From assembly GCF_002216145.1 (NCBI RefSeq), contig NZ_CP022278.1, forward strand, positions 2,418,001 through 2,482,000: 64,000 bases of DNA. The letters run 5' to 3'. The DNA comes from Neisseria chenwenguii. Lineage in GTDB: Bacteria; Pseudomonadota; Gammaproteobacteria; Burkholderiales; Neisseriaceae. The notes under the pieces are model-generated. The model had not been told where the DNA came from, ran no database searches, and was given only the letters and a program-made list of their open reading frames with translations. Positions within the stretch are counted from its first letter, which is position 1. The number at the start of each line of letters is the position of its first letter. Both the position numbers and the translations under genes were made by a program. Positions 1 through 8,935 of the stretch are shown here, piece by piece.

Positions 1-2
1 TT

Positions 3-722
3 ACCGATTTTGAAGAATTGCACGGTGACCGCCATTTTGCCGACGATCACGCCGTAGTCGGCGGTTTGGCGCGGTTCAACGGTCAGAGCGTAGTGGTAAT
101 CGGCCATCAGAAAGGCCGCGATACCAAAGAAAAAATCCGCCGCAATTTCGGTATGCCGCGCCCCGAGGGCTACCGCAAAGCCCTGCGACTGATGCAGACG
201 GCGGAAAAATTCAATCTGCCGGTAATGACGTTTATCGACACGCCGGGCGCGTATCCCGGTATCGGCGCGGAAGAGCGCGGCCAGTCGGAAGCCATCGGCA
301 AAAACCTTTATGAAATGACGCGCTTGCGCATTCCCGTGATTTGCACCGTGATCGGCGAGGGCGGCTCAGGCGGCGCGCTGGCGATTGCCGTCGGCGATTA
401 TGTGAACATGCTGCAATATTCGACTTACTCGGTGATTTCGCCTGAAGGTTGCGCCTCGATTTTGTGGAAAACTGCCGAAAAAGCCGCTGATGCAGCGATG
501 GCGCTGGGCATTACCGCCAAGCGTTTGCAGGAATTGGATTTGATCGACCGCATCATCGACGAGCCGCTGGGCGGCGCGCACCGCGATATTGATGCTGTTA
601 CGAAGAGCGTGAAAAAAGTGTTGGAAGAAGAGTTGCGCGAAGCACAGGCCACGCCGATGGCCGATTTGCTGGCACGCCGCTTCGACCGCATCATGGCCTA
701 CGGTAAGTTTACCGATAAATAA
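3..722 (+). CDS. accA: Acetyl-CoA carboxylase carboxyltransferase subunit alpha, 5'-truncated
   Basis: AccA is the alpha half of the carboxyltransferase that moves CO2 from carboxybiotin to acetyl-CoA, the first committed step of fatty acid synthesis. The reading frame is open to the window edge, so the N-terminus lies outside. The visible part begins [15 protein letters not shown], a family signature, and continues through IDTPGAYPG and the glycine-rich [10 protein letters not shown] oxyanion region. The C-terminus is complete and ends in FTDK. Roughly the last 240 residues of a protein of about 320 are present. A strong hairpin follows the stop. The family assignment is secure; the TTG at 18 is internal and not a real start. 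Confidence 0.97.
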   Translation, partial: TDFEELHGDRHFADDHAVVGGLARFNGQSVVVIGHQKGRDTKEKIRRNFGMPRPEGYRKALRLMQTAEKFNLPVMTFIDTPGAYPGIGAEERGQSEAIGKNLYEMTRLRIPVICTVIGEGGSGGALAIAVGDYVNMLQYSTYSVISPEGCASILWKTAEKAADAAMALGITAKRLQELDLIDRIIDEPLGGAHRDIDAVTKSVKKVLEEELREAQATPMADLLARRFDRIMAYGKFTDK

Positions 723-733
723 GCAGTTGGCAG

Positions 734-768
734 AAAAACAAGCAGGCAGTGCACGCCTGCTTGTTTTT
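734..768 (+). terminator. Intrinsic terminator of accA
   Basis: A perfect 14-bp inverted repeat (AAAAACAAGCAGGC and its complement) with a 7-nt loop starts 12 nt after the accA stop, and the descending arm ends in a T-run. Confidence 0.9.
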
Positions 769-883
769 GTTTAGTTGGGCCGTCTGAAAAAATGCAGGCG
801 GTTTTCAGACGGTATCTGCTGTTGCGAAAGGCTGCTAAGTTGTTTCAAAGATCAACAAGGTCATCTGAAATTTTCAGAATATT

Positions 884-983
884 ATTCCCGCGCAGGCAGA
901 AATTTATGTTTGATTTTATAAAACCTATTTTTAAACAAGATATTGCCGTCATGTTTAACCGTGGATTCCCGCTTGCGGGGAAT
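884..983. repeat. dRS3-bounded neisserial mosaic repeat (NIME-like)
   Basis: The pattern ATTCCC-N8-GGGAAT is the dRS3 repeat of Neisseria. A degenerate copy (ATTCCC-N8-AGAAAT) lies at 884-903 and a copy with a 7-nt core at 965-983. The intervening DNA shares AAACAAGATATTGCC with the element at 42440-42533. It fills most of the accA-tilS gap, which has no other gene-like content. Confidence 0.7.
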
Positions 984-1005
984 GACGTCGGTTGGGGCAT
1001 TAACC

Positions 1006-1051
1006 TTTTCAGACGGCCTTTCCGCCTTTTACCGTAAAGGCCGTCTGAAAA
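1006..1051. repeat. Inverted DUS pair abutting the tilS start codon
   Basis: Two uptake sequences face each other as TTTTCAGACGGCCTTT (1006-1021) and AAAGGCCGTCTGAAAA (1036-1051), forming a 16-bp stem with a 14-nt loop. The stem ends two bases before the tilS ATG at 1054, where a ribosome binding site would be expected. Confidence 0.8.
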
Positions 1052-1053
1052 AC

Positions 1054-2385
1054 ATGAAACAAAAAATGGACATCTTCCCGCAGTTCGCATCTGCATTCCC
1101 CGATTTTCCGGCCGGTATCCGCATCGAAGCCGCCCTGAGTGGCGGTTTGGATTCGGTCGTATTGCTGCATCTTTTGGCGCAGATGCGCACGCAGCGGGTA
1201 TTTGAACTGAGCGCAGTGCACGTTCACCACGGCTTGAGCACGAATGCGGACGAGTGGGCGGCGTTTTGCCAAAATTATTGCGGCCGCTTGGGCGTGCCGC
1301 TGCGGGTATGTCGCGTTCGGGTGGAAAAAAACGGTTTGGGGGTGGAAGCGGCGGCGCGTTCGGCGCGGTATAGCGTTTTTTCAGACGGCCTTTGCGATGT
1401 GGTTGCGCTGGCGCATCATCAAAACGACCAAACCGAAACCTTTATGCTCGCGGCGCTGCGCGGCGGCGGAATGCGGGCGCTGGCGGCGATGCCGGTTTGG
1501 CGCAGTTTGAACAGGCAGACAAAAATCTGGCGGCCGCTGCTGAGTTTTTCGCGCGAAGATTTGCAGCATTATGCGGCGGAACACGGCTTGGATTATGTCG
1601 ATGACGAGAGCAACGGCAATCCGGCATTTCTGCGCAACTGGCTGCGCAACGAGGCTTTGCCCGCATGGCGGCAGCGCATTCCCGAGTTGGACAAGCATAT
1701 TTTGGCCAACGTCCGCTCGCTGCAAGATGATTTGGCGCTGCTGGACGAAATTGCCGCCGAAGATTTTCAGGCCGTTTGTGCGGACGGTTTTTTTGCCGTC
1801 GATAAATGGCGGCGGTTCAGCCAAGCCCGCCGCTTACGCCTGCTTTGGAAGTTTGTCAAGCATCACAACGGTAAAATTCCGACGCATTCTGCCATCCGTA
1901 ATTTCGAACAGGTGTTACACGAAGCGGATTCCTGCGAATGGCAGCTCGATGGTGCAAGGATTTTTGCCTATCGAAACTGCCTGTATTGGTTTGATGAAGA
2001 TGTTAATGTTCAGACGGCATTTTGGAAAAAAACCGCGTTAACAGGCCGTCTGAAAGATATTTTGATGCAGACGGGATTTGTATTGAAACCGCACCCGCAG
2101 GGTTTGCCGGAATCGGTTTTGAATGAAGACGGAATTATCCGCTGCGTGGGCGGCGGCGATATGCTTCGGATAAACGGCAGACAAAAGCCGGTAAAAAAAC
2201 TGTTGCAGGAAAGCCATATACTACCGTTCGTTCGAAAAAAATGGCCGATTATCACAAGGATGGATAACACCTGCCTCGCTGTTGGTAATCTAAAGGTTTC
2301 GCAGGATTTTCAGACGGCAAACGGTTTTTTGCCGGTTTGCGAAGAATTAAATCAGTATCTTCGGGAACTTAATTTTGTTAAATAG
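1054..2385 (+). CDS. tilS: tRNA(Ile)-lysidine synthetase
   Basis: TilS uses ATP to attach lysine to C34 of the CAU-anticodon tRNA-Ile, giving lysidine and switching codon reading from AUG to AUA. The PP-loop SGGLDS is at residues 29-34, followed by the family motifs HVHHGLS and HHQNDQTETFMLAALRGGG. The product is 443 aa, a usual length. ATG 1054 is chosen because upstream in-frame starts would translate the mosaic repeat; no clear Shine-Dalgarno precedes it, and ATG 1066 is an alternative. At least four uptake sequences are embedded in frame (about 1380, 2010, 2044 and 2310), mostly in the less conserved C-terminal half. The stop overlaps the rpoE promoter. Confidence 0.95.
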   Translation: MKQKMDIFPQFASAFPDFPAGIRIEAALSGGLDSVVLLHLLAQMRTQRVFELSAVHVHHGLSTNADEWAAFCQNYCGRLGVPLRVCRVRVEKNGLGVEAAARSARYSVFSDGLCDVVALAHHQNDQTETFMLAALRGGGMRALAAMPVWRSLNRQTKIWRPLLSFSREDLQHYAAEHGLDYVDDESNGNPAFLRNWLRNEALPAWRQRIPELDKHILANVRSLQDDLALLDEIAAEDFQAVCADGFFAVDKWRRFSQARRLRLLWKFVKHHNGKIPTHSAIRNFEQVLHEADSCEWQLDGARIFAYRNCLYWFDEDVNVQTAFWKKTALTGRLKDILMQTGFVLKPHPQGLPESVLNEDGIIRCVGGGDMLRINGRQKPVKKLLQESHILPFVRKKWPIITRMDNTCLAVGNLKVSQDFQTANGFLPVCEELNQYLRELNFVK

Positions 2386-2391
2386 GTCTTA
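2364..2391 (+). promoter_or_regulatory. Sigma-E-type promoter of rpoE
   Basis: GGAACTT (2364-2370), a 16-nt spacer and TCTTA (2387-2391) match the known group-wide sigma-E consensus (GGAACTT, N15-16, TCnnA). It straddles the tilS stop and lies about 65 bp upstream of the rpoE ATG. Because the protein encoded next closely resembles E. coli RpoE, autoregulation is the natural inference. Confidence 0.75.
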
Positions 2392-2455
2392 GCGTGGCAC
2401 GAAATGCTTTGCCGCCTATTGCTTATATAGTGCAGTCAATTATAAAAGGTTGGAT

Positions 2456-3055
2456 ATGAATGATCGTCAAATCGATCGCATGTTGGTAGAGCGCGCGCAA
2501 AAGGGTGAACAAAAGGCGTTTGAAATGCTGATGTCTAAGTATCAGCGCCGTTTGATCAGACTGATTTCCCGTTTCATCAGCGACGAACACGAAGTCAACG
2601 ATGTAACGCAGGAAGCGATGATACGCGCGTACCGTGCATTGCCGAATTTCCGCGGCGAAAGTGCTTTTTACACTTGGCTTTACCGTATCAGCATCAACAC
2701 CGCAAAAAATTATCTGGCAAACTCAGGAAAGCGGCCTTTTGTCAGCGCAGAAGCCGCCAACGAAGAAGGGGACGTACTGGATTTAGTCGATCAGGTTGCC
2801 GACCATCACACGCCGGAAGCCGAAATGATTAACTGGGAAATCCTGCAAACCGTCGAGACAGCCATTTCGAAGCTGCCCGACGACTTGAAAAAAGCCATAA
2901 CATTACGCGAACTCGAAGGCATGTCTTATGAGGAAATTGCTCAGATAATGGATTGTCCGATAGGGACGGTGCGTTCCCGAATTTTCCGGGCGCGCGAGGT
3001 TATCGCCAAAGACCTGCGTCCACTGTTGGACAGATCCGACGACCAAAGGTGGTAA
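2456..3055 (+). CDS. rpoE: RNA polymerase sigma factor RpoE (ECF, sigma-E/AlgU type)
   Basis: An extracytoplasmic-function sigma factor that directs RNA polymerase to envelope-stress genes. Region 2 is clear (DVTQEAMIRAYRALPNF, then ESAFYTWLYRISINTAKNYL at about residues 58-93), as is region 4 (LPDDLKKAITLRELEG, then SYEEIAQIMDCPIGTVRSRI). It is 199 aa and very close to enterobacterial RpoE in both regions, so it belongs to the classic RpoE/AlgU group rather than the divergent ECF factors. ATG 2456 is preferred over the TTG at 2450. A sigma-E-like promoter sits upstream, and the putative anti-sigma gene follows after 3 bp, so the two are co-transcribed. Confidence 0.96.
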   Translation: MNDRQIDRMLVERAQKGEQKAFEMLMSKYQRRLIRLISRFISDEHEVNDVTQEAMIRAYRALPNFRGESAFYTWLYRISINTAKNYLANSGKRPFVSAEAANEEGDVLDLVDQVADHHTPEAEMINWEILQTVETAISKLPDDLKKAITLRELEGMSYEEIAQIMDCPIGTVRSRIFRAREVIAKDLRPLLDRSDDQRW

Positions 3056-3058
3056 AAA

Positions 3059-3628
3059 ATGAACACAACAATAAACGAAACATACGAATATGTTTCCATT
3101 GCGGCCGACGATGAAGAATTATCCGAAGTCTTTATCGACCGACTTTTAAACGATGATGAAGCCGCCCGAAAATGGTATGAATACCATCTCATCGGCGACT
3201 GCATCCGCAACGAACGCGAAGCCGCAGGCCGCGACGCCGGTTTTCTGAAAAATGCGGACTTCCAAGCCGCATTGGCCGAAATCAGCGCCGAACACCAAGC
3301 GCGCAGCGGCAACACGCCCAAAGCGGCTGCCAAGCCCGCCGAAGCAGCCAACCACACGTTTAAAGGCTTTGCCGTTGCTGCAAGTCTGGCGGCCGTCGCC
3401 GTATCGGTATGGCAGTTCTGGCCGCAAGCCGATCAGGGCGCAACGCCCGTTGCTGCCGAGCAAACCCGTCCGGCGGACAACAACGTCGTTTCGGTCGGCG
3501 GACATGCAGACAAAACTGCGTCCGCGCCCGTCGTGCCGAATGCGTCAAAAGATACGCAGACGACCGAAAGCCGGAGTGCAGTCGGTGTCGAAGCAAACAA
3601 AGCCGCACAACAACAGCTTGTACATTAA
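3059..3628 (+). CDS. rseA: Sigma-E negative regulator, RseA-like membrane protein
   Basis: A probable inner-membrane anti-sigma factor that holds RpoE inactive. The N-terminal part has the RseA/MucA-type layout: an acidic start, then SEVFIDRLLNDDEAARKWYEYHLIGDCIR (about residues 22-50). One predicted membrane segment spans residues 102-121 (FKGFAVAASLAAVAVSVWQF), followed by a short, Ala/Thr-rich periplasmic tail. Total 189 aa. AAAGGTGG precedes the ATG, and the gap to rpoE is 3 bp. There is only one cysteine, so it is not a zinc-binding (ZAS) anti-sigma factor. No rseB/mucB follows; the next gene is crcB on the other strand. Assignment rests on position, topology and the N-terminal pattern. 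Confidence 0.8.
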   Translation: MNTTINETYEYVSIAADDEELSEVFIDRLLNDDEAARKWYEYHLIGDCIRNEREAAGRDAGFLKNADFQAALAEISAEHQARSGNTPKAAAKPAEAANHTFKGFAVAASLAAVAVSVWQFWPQADQGATPVAAEQTRPADNNVVSVGGHADKTASAPVVPNASKDTQTTESRSAVGVEANKAAQQQLVH

Positions 3629-3640
3629 GCCGTAAAAAAC

Positions 3641-3674
3641 AAAAAGCCTTTGCATATGCAGAGGCTTTTTTTGT
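3641..3674 (+). terminator. Terminator of the rpoE-rseA operon
   Basis: AAAAAGCCTTTGC pairs with GCAGAGGCTTTTTTT across a 4-nt ATAT loop, with one G-U pair and a T-tail, 13 nt after the rseA stop. Confidence 0.88.
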
Positions 3675-3745
3675 TTTGAACAATGCGGTGCCGTCTGAAA
3701 AAAAGTTTCAGACAGCATTTTACATAGCGGCTGCCTGCCCGGATT

Positions 3746-4108
3746 TTATTTAAAAAACTGCGCCGTCCACATGCCCAGCGCCGTCAGAGCAAACGAGCCG
3801 AAGACGTGCAATAAAACGGAAACCAGCGCCGCGCCCCAGCGCTGCGCCTGCATCAGGGCGACGGTTTCGAGGGAGAAGGCGGAGAGGGTGGTCAGACTGC
3901 CGAGGAAACCGGTAATCAGCAGGAGCCGCCATTGCGGATTGTGGACGAGTTCGGCGCAAAGCCCGACTGCAAACGCGCCCGCCCAGTTGGCGGCGAGGAT
4001 GCTGATGGCGAACGGAGCGGCGGTATGGGCGAGGGCGAGGCCGAGCAGCCAGCGGGTAAGCGCGCCGAAGACGGCACCGAGGGCGACGGGGAGGATTTGT
4101 GCGGGCAT
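3746..4108 (-). CDS. crcB: Fluoride efflux channel CrcB/Fluc
   Basis: A small dual-topology membrane channel that exports fluoride. It is 120 aa with four hydrophobic segments, the family size. The conserved GFLGSLTTLSAFS stretch lies at residues 67-79 and the pore Asn is in AANWAGAF (N41). No fluoride riboswitch motif is visible in the roughly 100 bp upstream. It runs in the same direction as the CbiM-like gene, with a DUS-pair hairpin between them. Confidence 0.93.
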   Translation of the reverse strand: MPAQILPVALGAVFGALTRWLLGLALAHTAAPFAISILAANWAGAFAVGLCAELVHNPQWRLLLITGFLGSLTTLSAFSLETVALMQAQRWGAALVSVLLHVFGSFALTALGMWTAQFFK

Positions 4109-4166
4109 GGAGTTTTACCTTGTTTTTGGATTTTCAGACGGCATGGGCAGGTGTGTTTGTTTGGTT

Positions 4167-4205
4167 GAGGCCGTCTGAAACATTCATGATTTTTCAGACG
4201 GCCTC
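4167..4205 (-). terminator. DUS-pair terminator
   Basis: GAGGCCGTCTGAAA and its complement form a hairpin 3 nt beyond the stop of the CbiM-like gene on the minus strand. Confidence 0.75.
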
Positions 4206-4207
4206 TC

Positions 4208-4888
4208 TCAAAACCAAATCGTATTCTTACTTTTCAAATACTTACCGTCGTCAAACGTCTGTATCCACTGCGGGCGCATGGCGATGAAGACGGCGGTGGC
4301 GATGCCGCTTAAAAAGGCTTCCACCCACGCCATCAGGAAGAAGACAGGGAAGGCAGACTGCCACAAGATGCCGTCTGAAAACGAGCCGGCGCCGGCTAGT
4401 GTGGCGGTGAGTACGGCGCCGGTTGCCAGCATGCTGAGGGCGGAGGCAATGAAGCCGTTGATGAAAATGAAGATGAAAATGTTGGCGGGCAGGCGGTTGA
4501 CGGCGGTGCGGGCGGCAAGGTTGACCGCCAGCGGCGGTAGGAGCAGGGCGAGGGCGTTGGCGGGGTAGGACTGAATGTCGCCGCCAAACAGCCAGAGGTG
4601 CGGAAACAGCAGCATGGTGCCGAGCCAGAGGGCGGCGGGGGCACCGATCATCAGGGCGGTGAAGTTGAGGGCGAGCAGGTGGTAGCTGATGCCGGCGAGC
4701 TGTCCGCCTTCGGGCGCAGCGTTGAGTGACCACGCGGCGGCGAGGATGCAGACGGCCACGACAACGGCGCTTTTATACTGCTGCACGGCCTGCCATGCAG
4801 GTTTGGCGGCAGCGGCGAGCAGGAGGGCGAGCGGCAGCCATGCGGCGTAGAGGGTGGCAGGTTCAAACCATTCGGCTTGGAAAATCAT
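4208..4888 (-). CDS. CbiM-like integral membrane protein (ECF transporter permease family)
   Basis: 226 aa with about six or seven hydrophobic segments. The pattern (SYHLLALNFTALMIGAPAALWLGT in the middle, AVNRLPANIFIFIFINGFIASALS later) fits the CbiM-like family linked to cobalt/nickel energy-coupling-factor transporters. No T component, ATPase, CbiN or cobalamin gene is nearby, so transport activity is uncertain; orphan CbiM-like proteins are common in beta-proteobacteria. A DUS 10-mer is embedded in frame near 4371, encoding FSDG. The start is the ATG at 4888. Substrate cannot be called from sequence. Confidence 0.7.
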   Translation of the reverse strand: MIFQAEWFEPATLYAAWLPLALLLAAAAKPAWQAVQQYKSAVVVAVCILAAAWSLNAAPEGGQLAGISYHLLALNFTALMIGAPAALWLGTMLLFPHLWLFGGDIQSYPANALALLLPPLAVNLAARTAVNRLPANIFIFIFINGFIASALSMLATGAVLTATLAGAGSFSDGILWQSAFPVFFLMAWVEAFLSGIATAVFIAMRPQWIQTFDDGKYLKSKNTIWF

Positions 4889-5036
4889 GGGTTTGCGGGG
4901 AAACGGGTTTCAGACGGCCTCAATTATACGCGTTTGCCCGCAAATATCGTTTTTAGGCGCGGCAAATATTCTTTTTAAGTCTGAAACAGGCTAAAATAGC
5001 GGTCTTTTTTGCTGTTGATTGAAGTTGGGCGTTTTT

Positions 5037-8000
5037 ATGTTTTGGACTGTATTGATTCTCTTGCTGCTGGCGGCCATCGGCGCGGCGTTGTGGCTGCACT
5101 ACCGTCAGGACAAAGACTGGCAGGACGAGCTGGCGCACATGAAAGCGGGCGCCGCGGACGGCGAGGAATTGCCGCGTTTACCGGACTTTACCGAGCGCAC
5201 GGAAACGGCGGAACAGTCCGGTTCGGCGGCGGGTGTGTACGAGCGGCTTCAGAGCCTGCTGACGCAATTTCAAAGACCGGAAGAAACCGAACCTGAAGCG
5301 CAAGAGCCTGTTTATATTCAGGATTTTCGCAAGCAGGCTGATGTACCGTCTGAAAAAGCGGCGGTGCAGGACAGTTTCGACCTGTTTCCCGAAGTGGCCG
5401 AAGAGGAAGATTACGCGCCGCTGGAATTGGATTTGGGCAACAGGCCGTCTGAAACGGAAACGGCGGCGGTTTCGCAGCTGACCGGCAAGCCGCGCCTTTC
5501 CCATGCGCCCGAGCCTTATATTGTGCCGTTTGTGGAAACGGAAGCGCCCGATTACGCGCCGCGCAAGGTTGAGGGCGCGGATTTCGACGAAATCACGTTG
5601 GAAGAGGCGACGCGTTCGCTGGGCGAGGCGGCGGTTCAGGAGCGCGCGGAAAAAATGCGGGCGAAAAAACCGGTTTGGGCGGAGATGCCGTCTGAAACCG
5701 CGCCCCGTGCGGTGCTGCAACCAGACAGCCGTTTGGAAGTCATCGATTTGGACGATCCCGCCTTGCGCCGTACCCGCGAGCGTGTGTTGGCAGATGTGGA
5801 CGGCATCCACATCGGCAAGGCGCAGAAGCCGCGCATCGAATCGGCGCAAACCGCGCTGAAAACGTTGGAACGCGAACCGGCTGTGCGCGTCGATATTCCG
5901 AGCCGTTGGGACAGAATCGACGACTTGGCCGACATTCATCACAACCTCGCCCGCCAATCCGCCGCGCGCAAACGTTTGGCCGAAGCGGTCGCGCCGGTGC
6001 GCGATTTCCGTCCGCAGGTGATTCCCGACGAAGAAGTGTGGGCGAATCTGTCGCACACGTCTTCCGCGCTGACGCGCCGCAACCGCCCGATCCGCCGCAT
6101 CGATACTTCGACGCGCGAGAGTGTGATTCCCGATGCGGTCAGGGTGAGCAGCAGCGCGGCGAAAGTGCAGCCGCCAAAATCGGTGTTCCCGCCGAAAACT
6201 TCGCGTTATCAAAACGAGGTCTTTATTTCCCGGCCCGCGCCGCCGACGGCGACGGTGGTCGAGCCGCCCGTTGTGCCGCCGACCGCGCCCGTTCCTTTGG
6301 ATATTCCCGAGCCGGCGGTAGTGCCCGAAGCGCCGCCGCCGGCTGCGGTCGATTTTCCCGAGCCGCCGAAATTCAGCGGGCCGGCGGTAGTGCCCGAAGT
6401 GAATGCGCACATCAGCACGTCGCCCGAGCGCACGATTTCCGATTATCTGATCAGCGAATCGGTGGACGCGGAAAGTGGAAATCTTCAGACGGCCTCTGCC
6501 GCTGAGAAAGATGATGCGGCAGTGGATGTGTTTGAACACGGCGCGGTGCGTGTGCGCGAAACGGGCGCGGTGCCGTCTGGACATCATGCCGTCCGGCCTG
6601 TTTTTCAGACGGCCTCAAACAGCCTGATGCCGTCTGAAAACGCTGCCTACGACGACAAACACCTGCCGACCGTCAGCCTGCTGCGCCCGCCGCAATTTGA
6701 CCCGAGCGCGACGCAGAGCGAAGAGGCGCTGCTGGAAAACAGCATTACCATCGAGGAAAAACTGGCCGAATTCAAGGTCAAAGTGAAGGTGGTGGATTCG
6801 TATTCTGGCCCCGTGATTACCCGCTACGAAATCGAGCCGGATGTCGGCGTGCGCGGCAATGCGGTGCTGAACTTGGAAAAAGATCTGGCGCGCTCGCTCG
6901 GCGTAGCTTCCATCCGCGTGGTCGAAACCATTCCGGGCAAAACCTGCATGGGCTTGGAACTGCCCAACCCGCGCCGCCAGATGATCCGCCTGAGCGAAAT
7001 CTTCAATTCGCCCGCGTTTACCGAATCCAAATCCAAGCTGACGCTGGCGTTGGGGCAGGACATTACGGGCGAACCGGTTGTTACCGACCTCGCCAAAGCG
7101 CCGCACCTTTTGGTGGCCGGTACCACCGGCTCGGGCAAATCGGTGGGCGTGAACGCGATGATTCTGTCTATGCTCTTTAAAGCCACGCCCGAAGACGTGC
7201 GCATGATTATGATCGACCCGAAAATGCTGGAACTGAGCATTTACGAAGGCATTCCGCACCTGCTTGCGCCCGTCGTTACCGATATGAAGCTGGCGGCGAA
7301 CGCGTTGAATTGGTGTGTGAACGAAATGGAAAAACGCTACCGCCTGATGAGCCATGCGGGTGTGCGTAACTTGGCGGGTTTCAACCAAAAAATTGCCGAA
7401 GCCGCCGCGCGCGGCGAGAAGCTCGCCAACCCGTTCAGCCTCACGCCCGACGATCCCGAACCGCTGGAAAAACTGCCGTTTATCGTGGTGGTGGTCGATG
7501 AATTTGCCGACCTGATGATGACCGCCGGTAAGAAAATCGAAGAACTCATCGCCCGCCTCGCGCAAAAAGCCCGCGCCGCCGGCATCCATCTGATTTTGGC
7601 CACCCAGCGCCCGAGCGTGGACGTGATTACCGGTCTGATTAAAGCCAATATTCCGACCCGCATCGCGTTCCAAGTGTCGAGCAAAATCGACAGCCGCACC
7701 ATTCTCGATCAAATGGGCGCGGAAAACCTGCTCGGTCAGGGCGATATGCTGTTCCTGCCGCCGGGCACCGGCTATCCGCAGCGCGTCCACGGCGCGTTTG
7801 CTTCCGACGACGAAGTCCACCGCGTGGTCGAATACCTGAAGCAGTTCGGCGAACCCGACTACATCGACGACATTCTGAGCGCAGGCGTCGGCAGCGACGA
7901 TGTATTCAGCAATGCCGTCGGAGGCAACAACGACCGCGACGATTTATACGACGAAGCCGTCGCCACCATCATCAAAACGCAGAAACCCAGCATTTCCAAC

Positions 8001-8138
8001 CTGCAACGCCACTTGCGCATCGGCTACAACCGCGCCGCTTCGCTGTTTGACCTGATGGAAGCCAATGGCGTAATTTCCCCCGCCGAACCCAACGGCAAGC
8101 GCACGATTTTGGCGAGAAGCCCGGATCATTCGGACTGA
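5037..8138 (+). CDS. ftsK: DNA translocase FtsK, single-TM neisserial type
   Basis: A membrane-anchored hexameric ATPase that pumps DNA through the closing septum and helps resolve chromosome dimers at dif. ATG 5037 gives [20 protein letters not shown], a single N-terminal membrane helix as in one of the two known neisserial FtsK proteins; the TTG at 5019 is less likely. Residues of about 30-560 form a long low-complexity linker rich in Pro, Ala and charged residues. The motor follows, with Walker [12 protein letters not shown] near residue 694 and Walker [14 protein letters not shown]. The C-terminal gamma (winged-helix) domain is at about 970-1033. At least six uptake sequences are embedded in frame in the linker (about 5347, 5443, 5688, 6485, 6605 and 6629), none in the motor. 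Confidence 0.95.
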   Translation: MFWTVLILLLLAAIGAALWLHYRQDKDWQDELAHMKAGAADGEELPRLPDFTERTETAEQSGSAAGVYERLQSLLTQFQRPEETEPEAQEPVYIQDFRKQADVPSEKAAVQDSFDLFPEVAEEEDYAPLELDLGNRPSETETAAVSQLTGKPRLSHAPEPYIVPFVETEAPDYAPRKVEGADFDEITLEEATRSLGEAAVQERAEKMRAKKPVWAEMPSETAPRAVLQPDSRLEVIDLDDPALRRTRERVLADVDGIHIGKAQKPRIESAQTALKTLEREPAVRVDIPSRWDRIDDLADIHHNLARQSAARKRLAEAVAPVRDFRPQVIPDEEVWANLSHTSSALTRRNRPIRRIDTSTRESVIPDAVRVSSSAAKVQPPKSVFPPKTSRYQNEVFISRPAPPTATVVEPPVVPPTAPVPLDIPEPAVVPEAPPPAAVDFPEPPKFSGPAVVPEVNAHISTSPERTISDYLISESVDAESGNLQTASAAEKDDAAVDVFEHGAVRVRETGAVPSGHHAVRPVFQTASNSLMPSENAAYDDKHLPTVSLLRPPQFDPSATQSEEALLENSITIEEKLAEFKVKVKVVDSYSGPVITRYEIEPDVGVRGNAVLNLEKDLARSLGVASIRVVETIPGKTCMGLELPNPRRQMIRLSEIFNSPAFTESKSKLTLALGQDITGEPVVTDLAKAPHLLVAGTTGSGKSVGVNAMILSMLFKATPEDVRMIMIDPKMLELSIYEGIPHLLAPVVTDMKLAANALNWCVNEMEKRYRLMSHAGVRNLAGFNQKIAEAAARGEKLANPFSLTPDDPEPLEKLPFIVVVVDEFADLMMTAGKKIEELIARLAQKARAAGIHLILATQRPSVDVITGLIKANIPTRIAFQVSSKIDSRTILDQMGAENLLGQGDMLFLPPGTGYPQRVHGAFASDDEVHRVVEYLKQFGEPDYIDDILSAGVGSDDVFSNAVGGNNDRDDLYDEAVATIIKTQKPSISNLQRHLRIGYNRAASLFDLMEANGVISPAEPNGKRTILARSPDHSD

Positions 8139-8159
8139 TTGCGTTGTGTATTGAATTAC

Positions 8160-8192
8160 AGGCCGTCTGAAAATCCTGTCAATTTTCAGACG
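8160..8192 (+). terminator. Imperfect DUS hairpin after ftsK
   Basis: AGGCCGTCTGAAAAT is followed by ATTTTCAGACG after 7 nt. The second arm lacks the final GCCT and there is no T-run, so termination is only possible. Confidence 0.4.
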
Positions 8193-8223
8193 CAAACTGA
8201 ATAACGGAAAAGGAGCGGCTGCA

Positions 8224-8805
8224 ATGAATAAATGGAATGAACGCTACGCGGCCGACAGCGGCTTTGTTTTCGGCACCGAACCGCATGAATTTATCCGCCG
8301 CGTTGCGCCGTATTTTCCCGAATCGGGCAGGGCGCTGGATTTGGCGGCGGGAGAGGGGCGCAACGGCGTGTTTCTGGCCGAATGCGGTTTGCAGGCAGAG
8401 GGTACGGATTTGTCGGCGGTGGGCGTTGGAAAAGCGCGCAGGCTGGCGGCAATCAAGGGCGTCGGTTTTCATGCCTACGTTGCCGATGTCGCGGAAATGG
8501 CGATGCCGTCTGAAACTTTTTCCGTGATTACTTCGGTCAACTGCCATTTCGCCGAACCTGTGCGCAGTCGTTTGGCGCAGAAAATCGTCGCCGCGCTGGT
8601 TTCAGACGGCCTTTTTGCCGGTGTGTTTTTCCATCCCGAACAGGCCGCGTTGGCGAAAGGACCGAATGATGCGACGATGCTGGCGGATCTGCCCACACTT
8701 CAGACGGCCTTTTCTGGCTTGGAATGGCTGGTGGCGGAACACCGGCGCGAGGGTGTGGGCGATGAGGCGAAATCGGTTATCTGCCTTTTGGGGCGCAAGG
8801 TTTAA
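8224..8805 (+). CDS. Class I SAM-dependent methyltransferase (TehB-like)
   Basis: 193 aa, beginning MNKWNERYAADSGFVFGTEP as in small TehB-like/thiopurine-type methyltransferases. Motif I is LDLAAGEGRNGVFLAE (about residues 39-54), followed by GTDLSAVGVGKARRLA. AAAAGGAG precedes the ATG. It stands alone between ftsK and sbp1. The substrate is unknown; tellurite or other oxyanion detoxification is only a family-level guess. Two in-frame uptake sequences occur (about 8503 and 8701). Confidence 0.82.
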   Translation: MNKWNERYAADSGFVFGTEPHEFIRRVAPYFPESGRALDLAAGEGRNGVFLAECGLQAEGTDLSAVGVGKARRLAAIKGVGFHAYVADVAEMAMPSETFSVITSVNCHFAEPVRSRLAQKIVAALVSDGLFAGVFFHPEQAALAKGPNDATMLADLPTLQTAFSGLEWLVAEHRREGVGDEAKSVICLLGRKV

Positions 8806-8851
8806 GTTGGGATAAATGTTGTGCAAATACAGTAGATGCAAATTCTTTTTT

Positions 8852-8880
8852 AGGCCGTCTGAAATTTTTCAGACGGCCTT
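8852..8880. terminator. DUS-pair terminator
   Basis: AGGCCGTCTGAAA and TTTCAGACGGCCT are almost back to back, followed by a T-rich tract. It separates the methyltransferase from sbp1. Confidence 0.8.
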
Positions 8881-8935
8881 TAGCTTTTTTTCGTTTTTCG
8901 CAAAGATTTCAGCCTGACAGAAAATTCCCAAACGC

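Noticed and set aside
4109..4207. Possible fluoride riboswitch before crcB
   Set aside because: The region is mostly uptake sequences; the conserved pseudoknot words are missing.
5178..6587. 469-aa open frame on the minus strand
   Set aside because: Lies wholly inside ftsK and is very rich in Arg/His, a shadow of GC-rich coding DNA.
6615..7820. 401-aa open frame on the minus strand
   Set aside because: Antisense to the conserved FtsK motor; no start context or family features.
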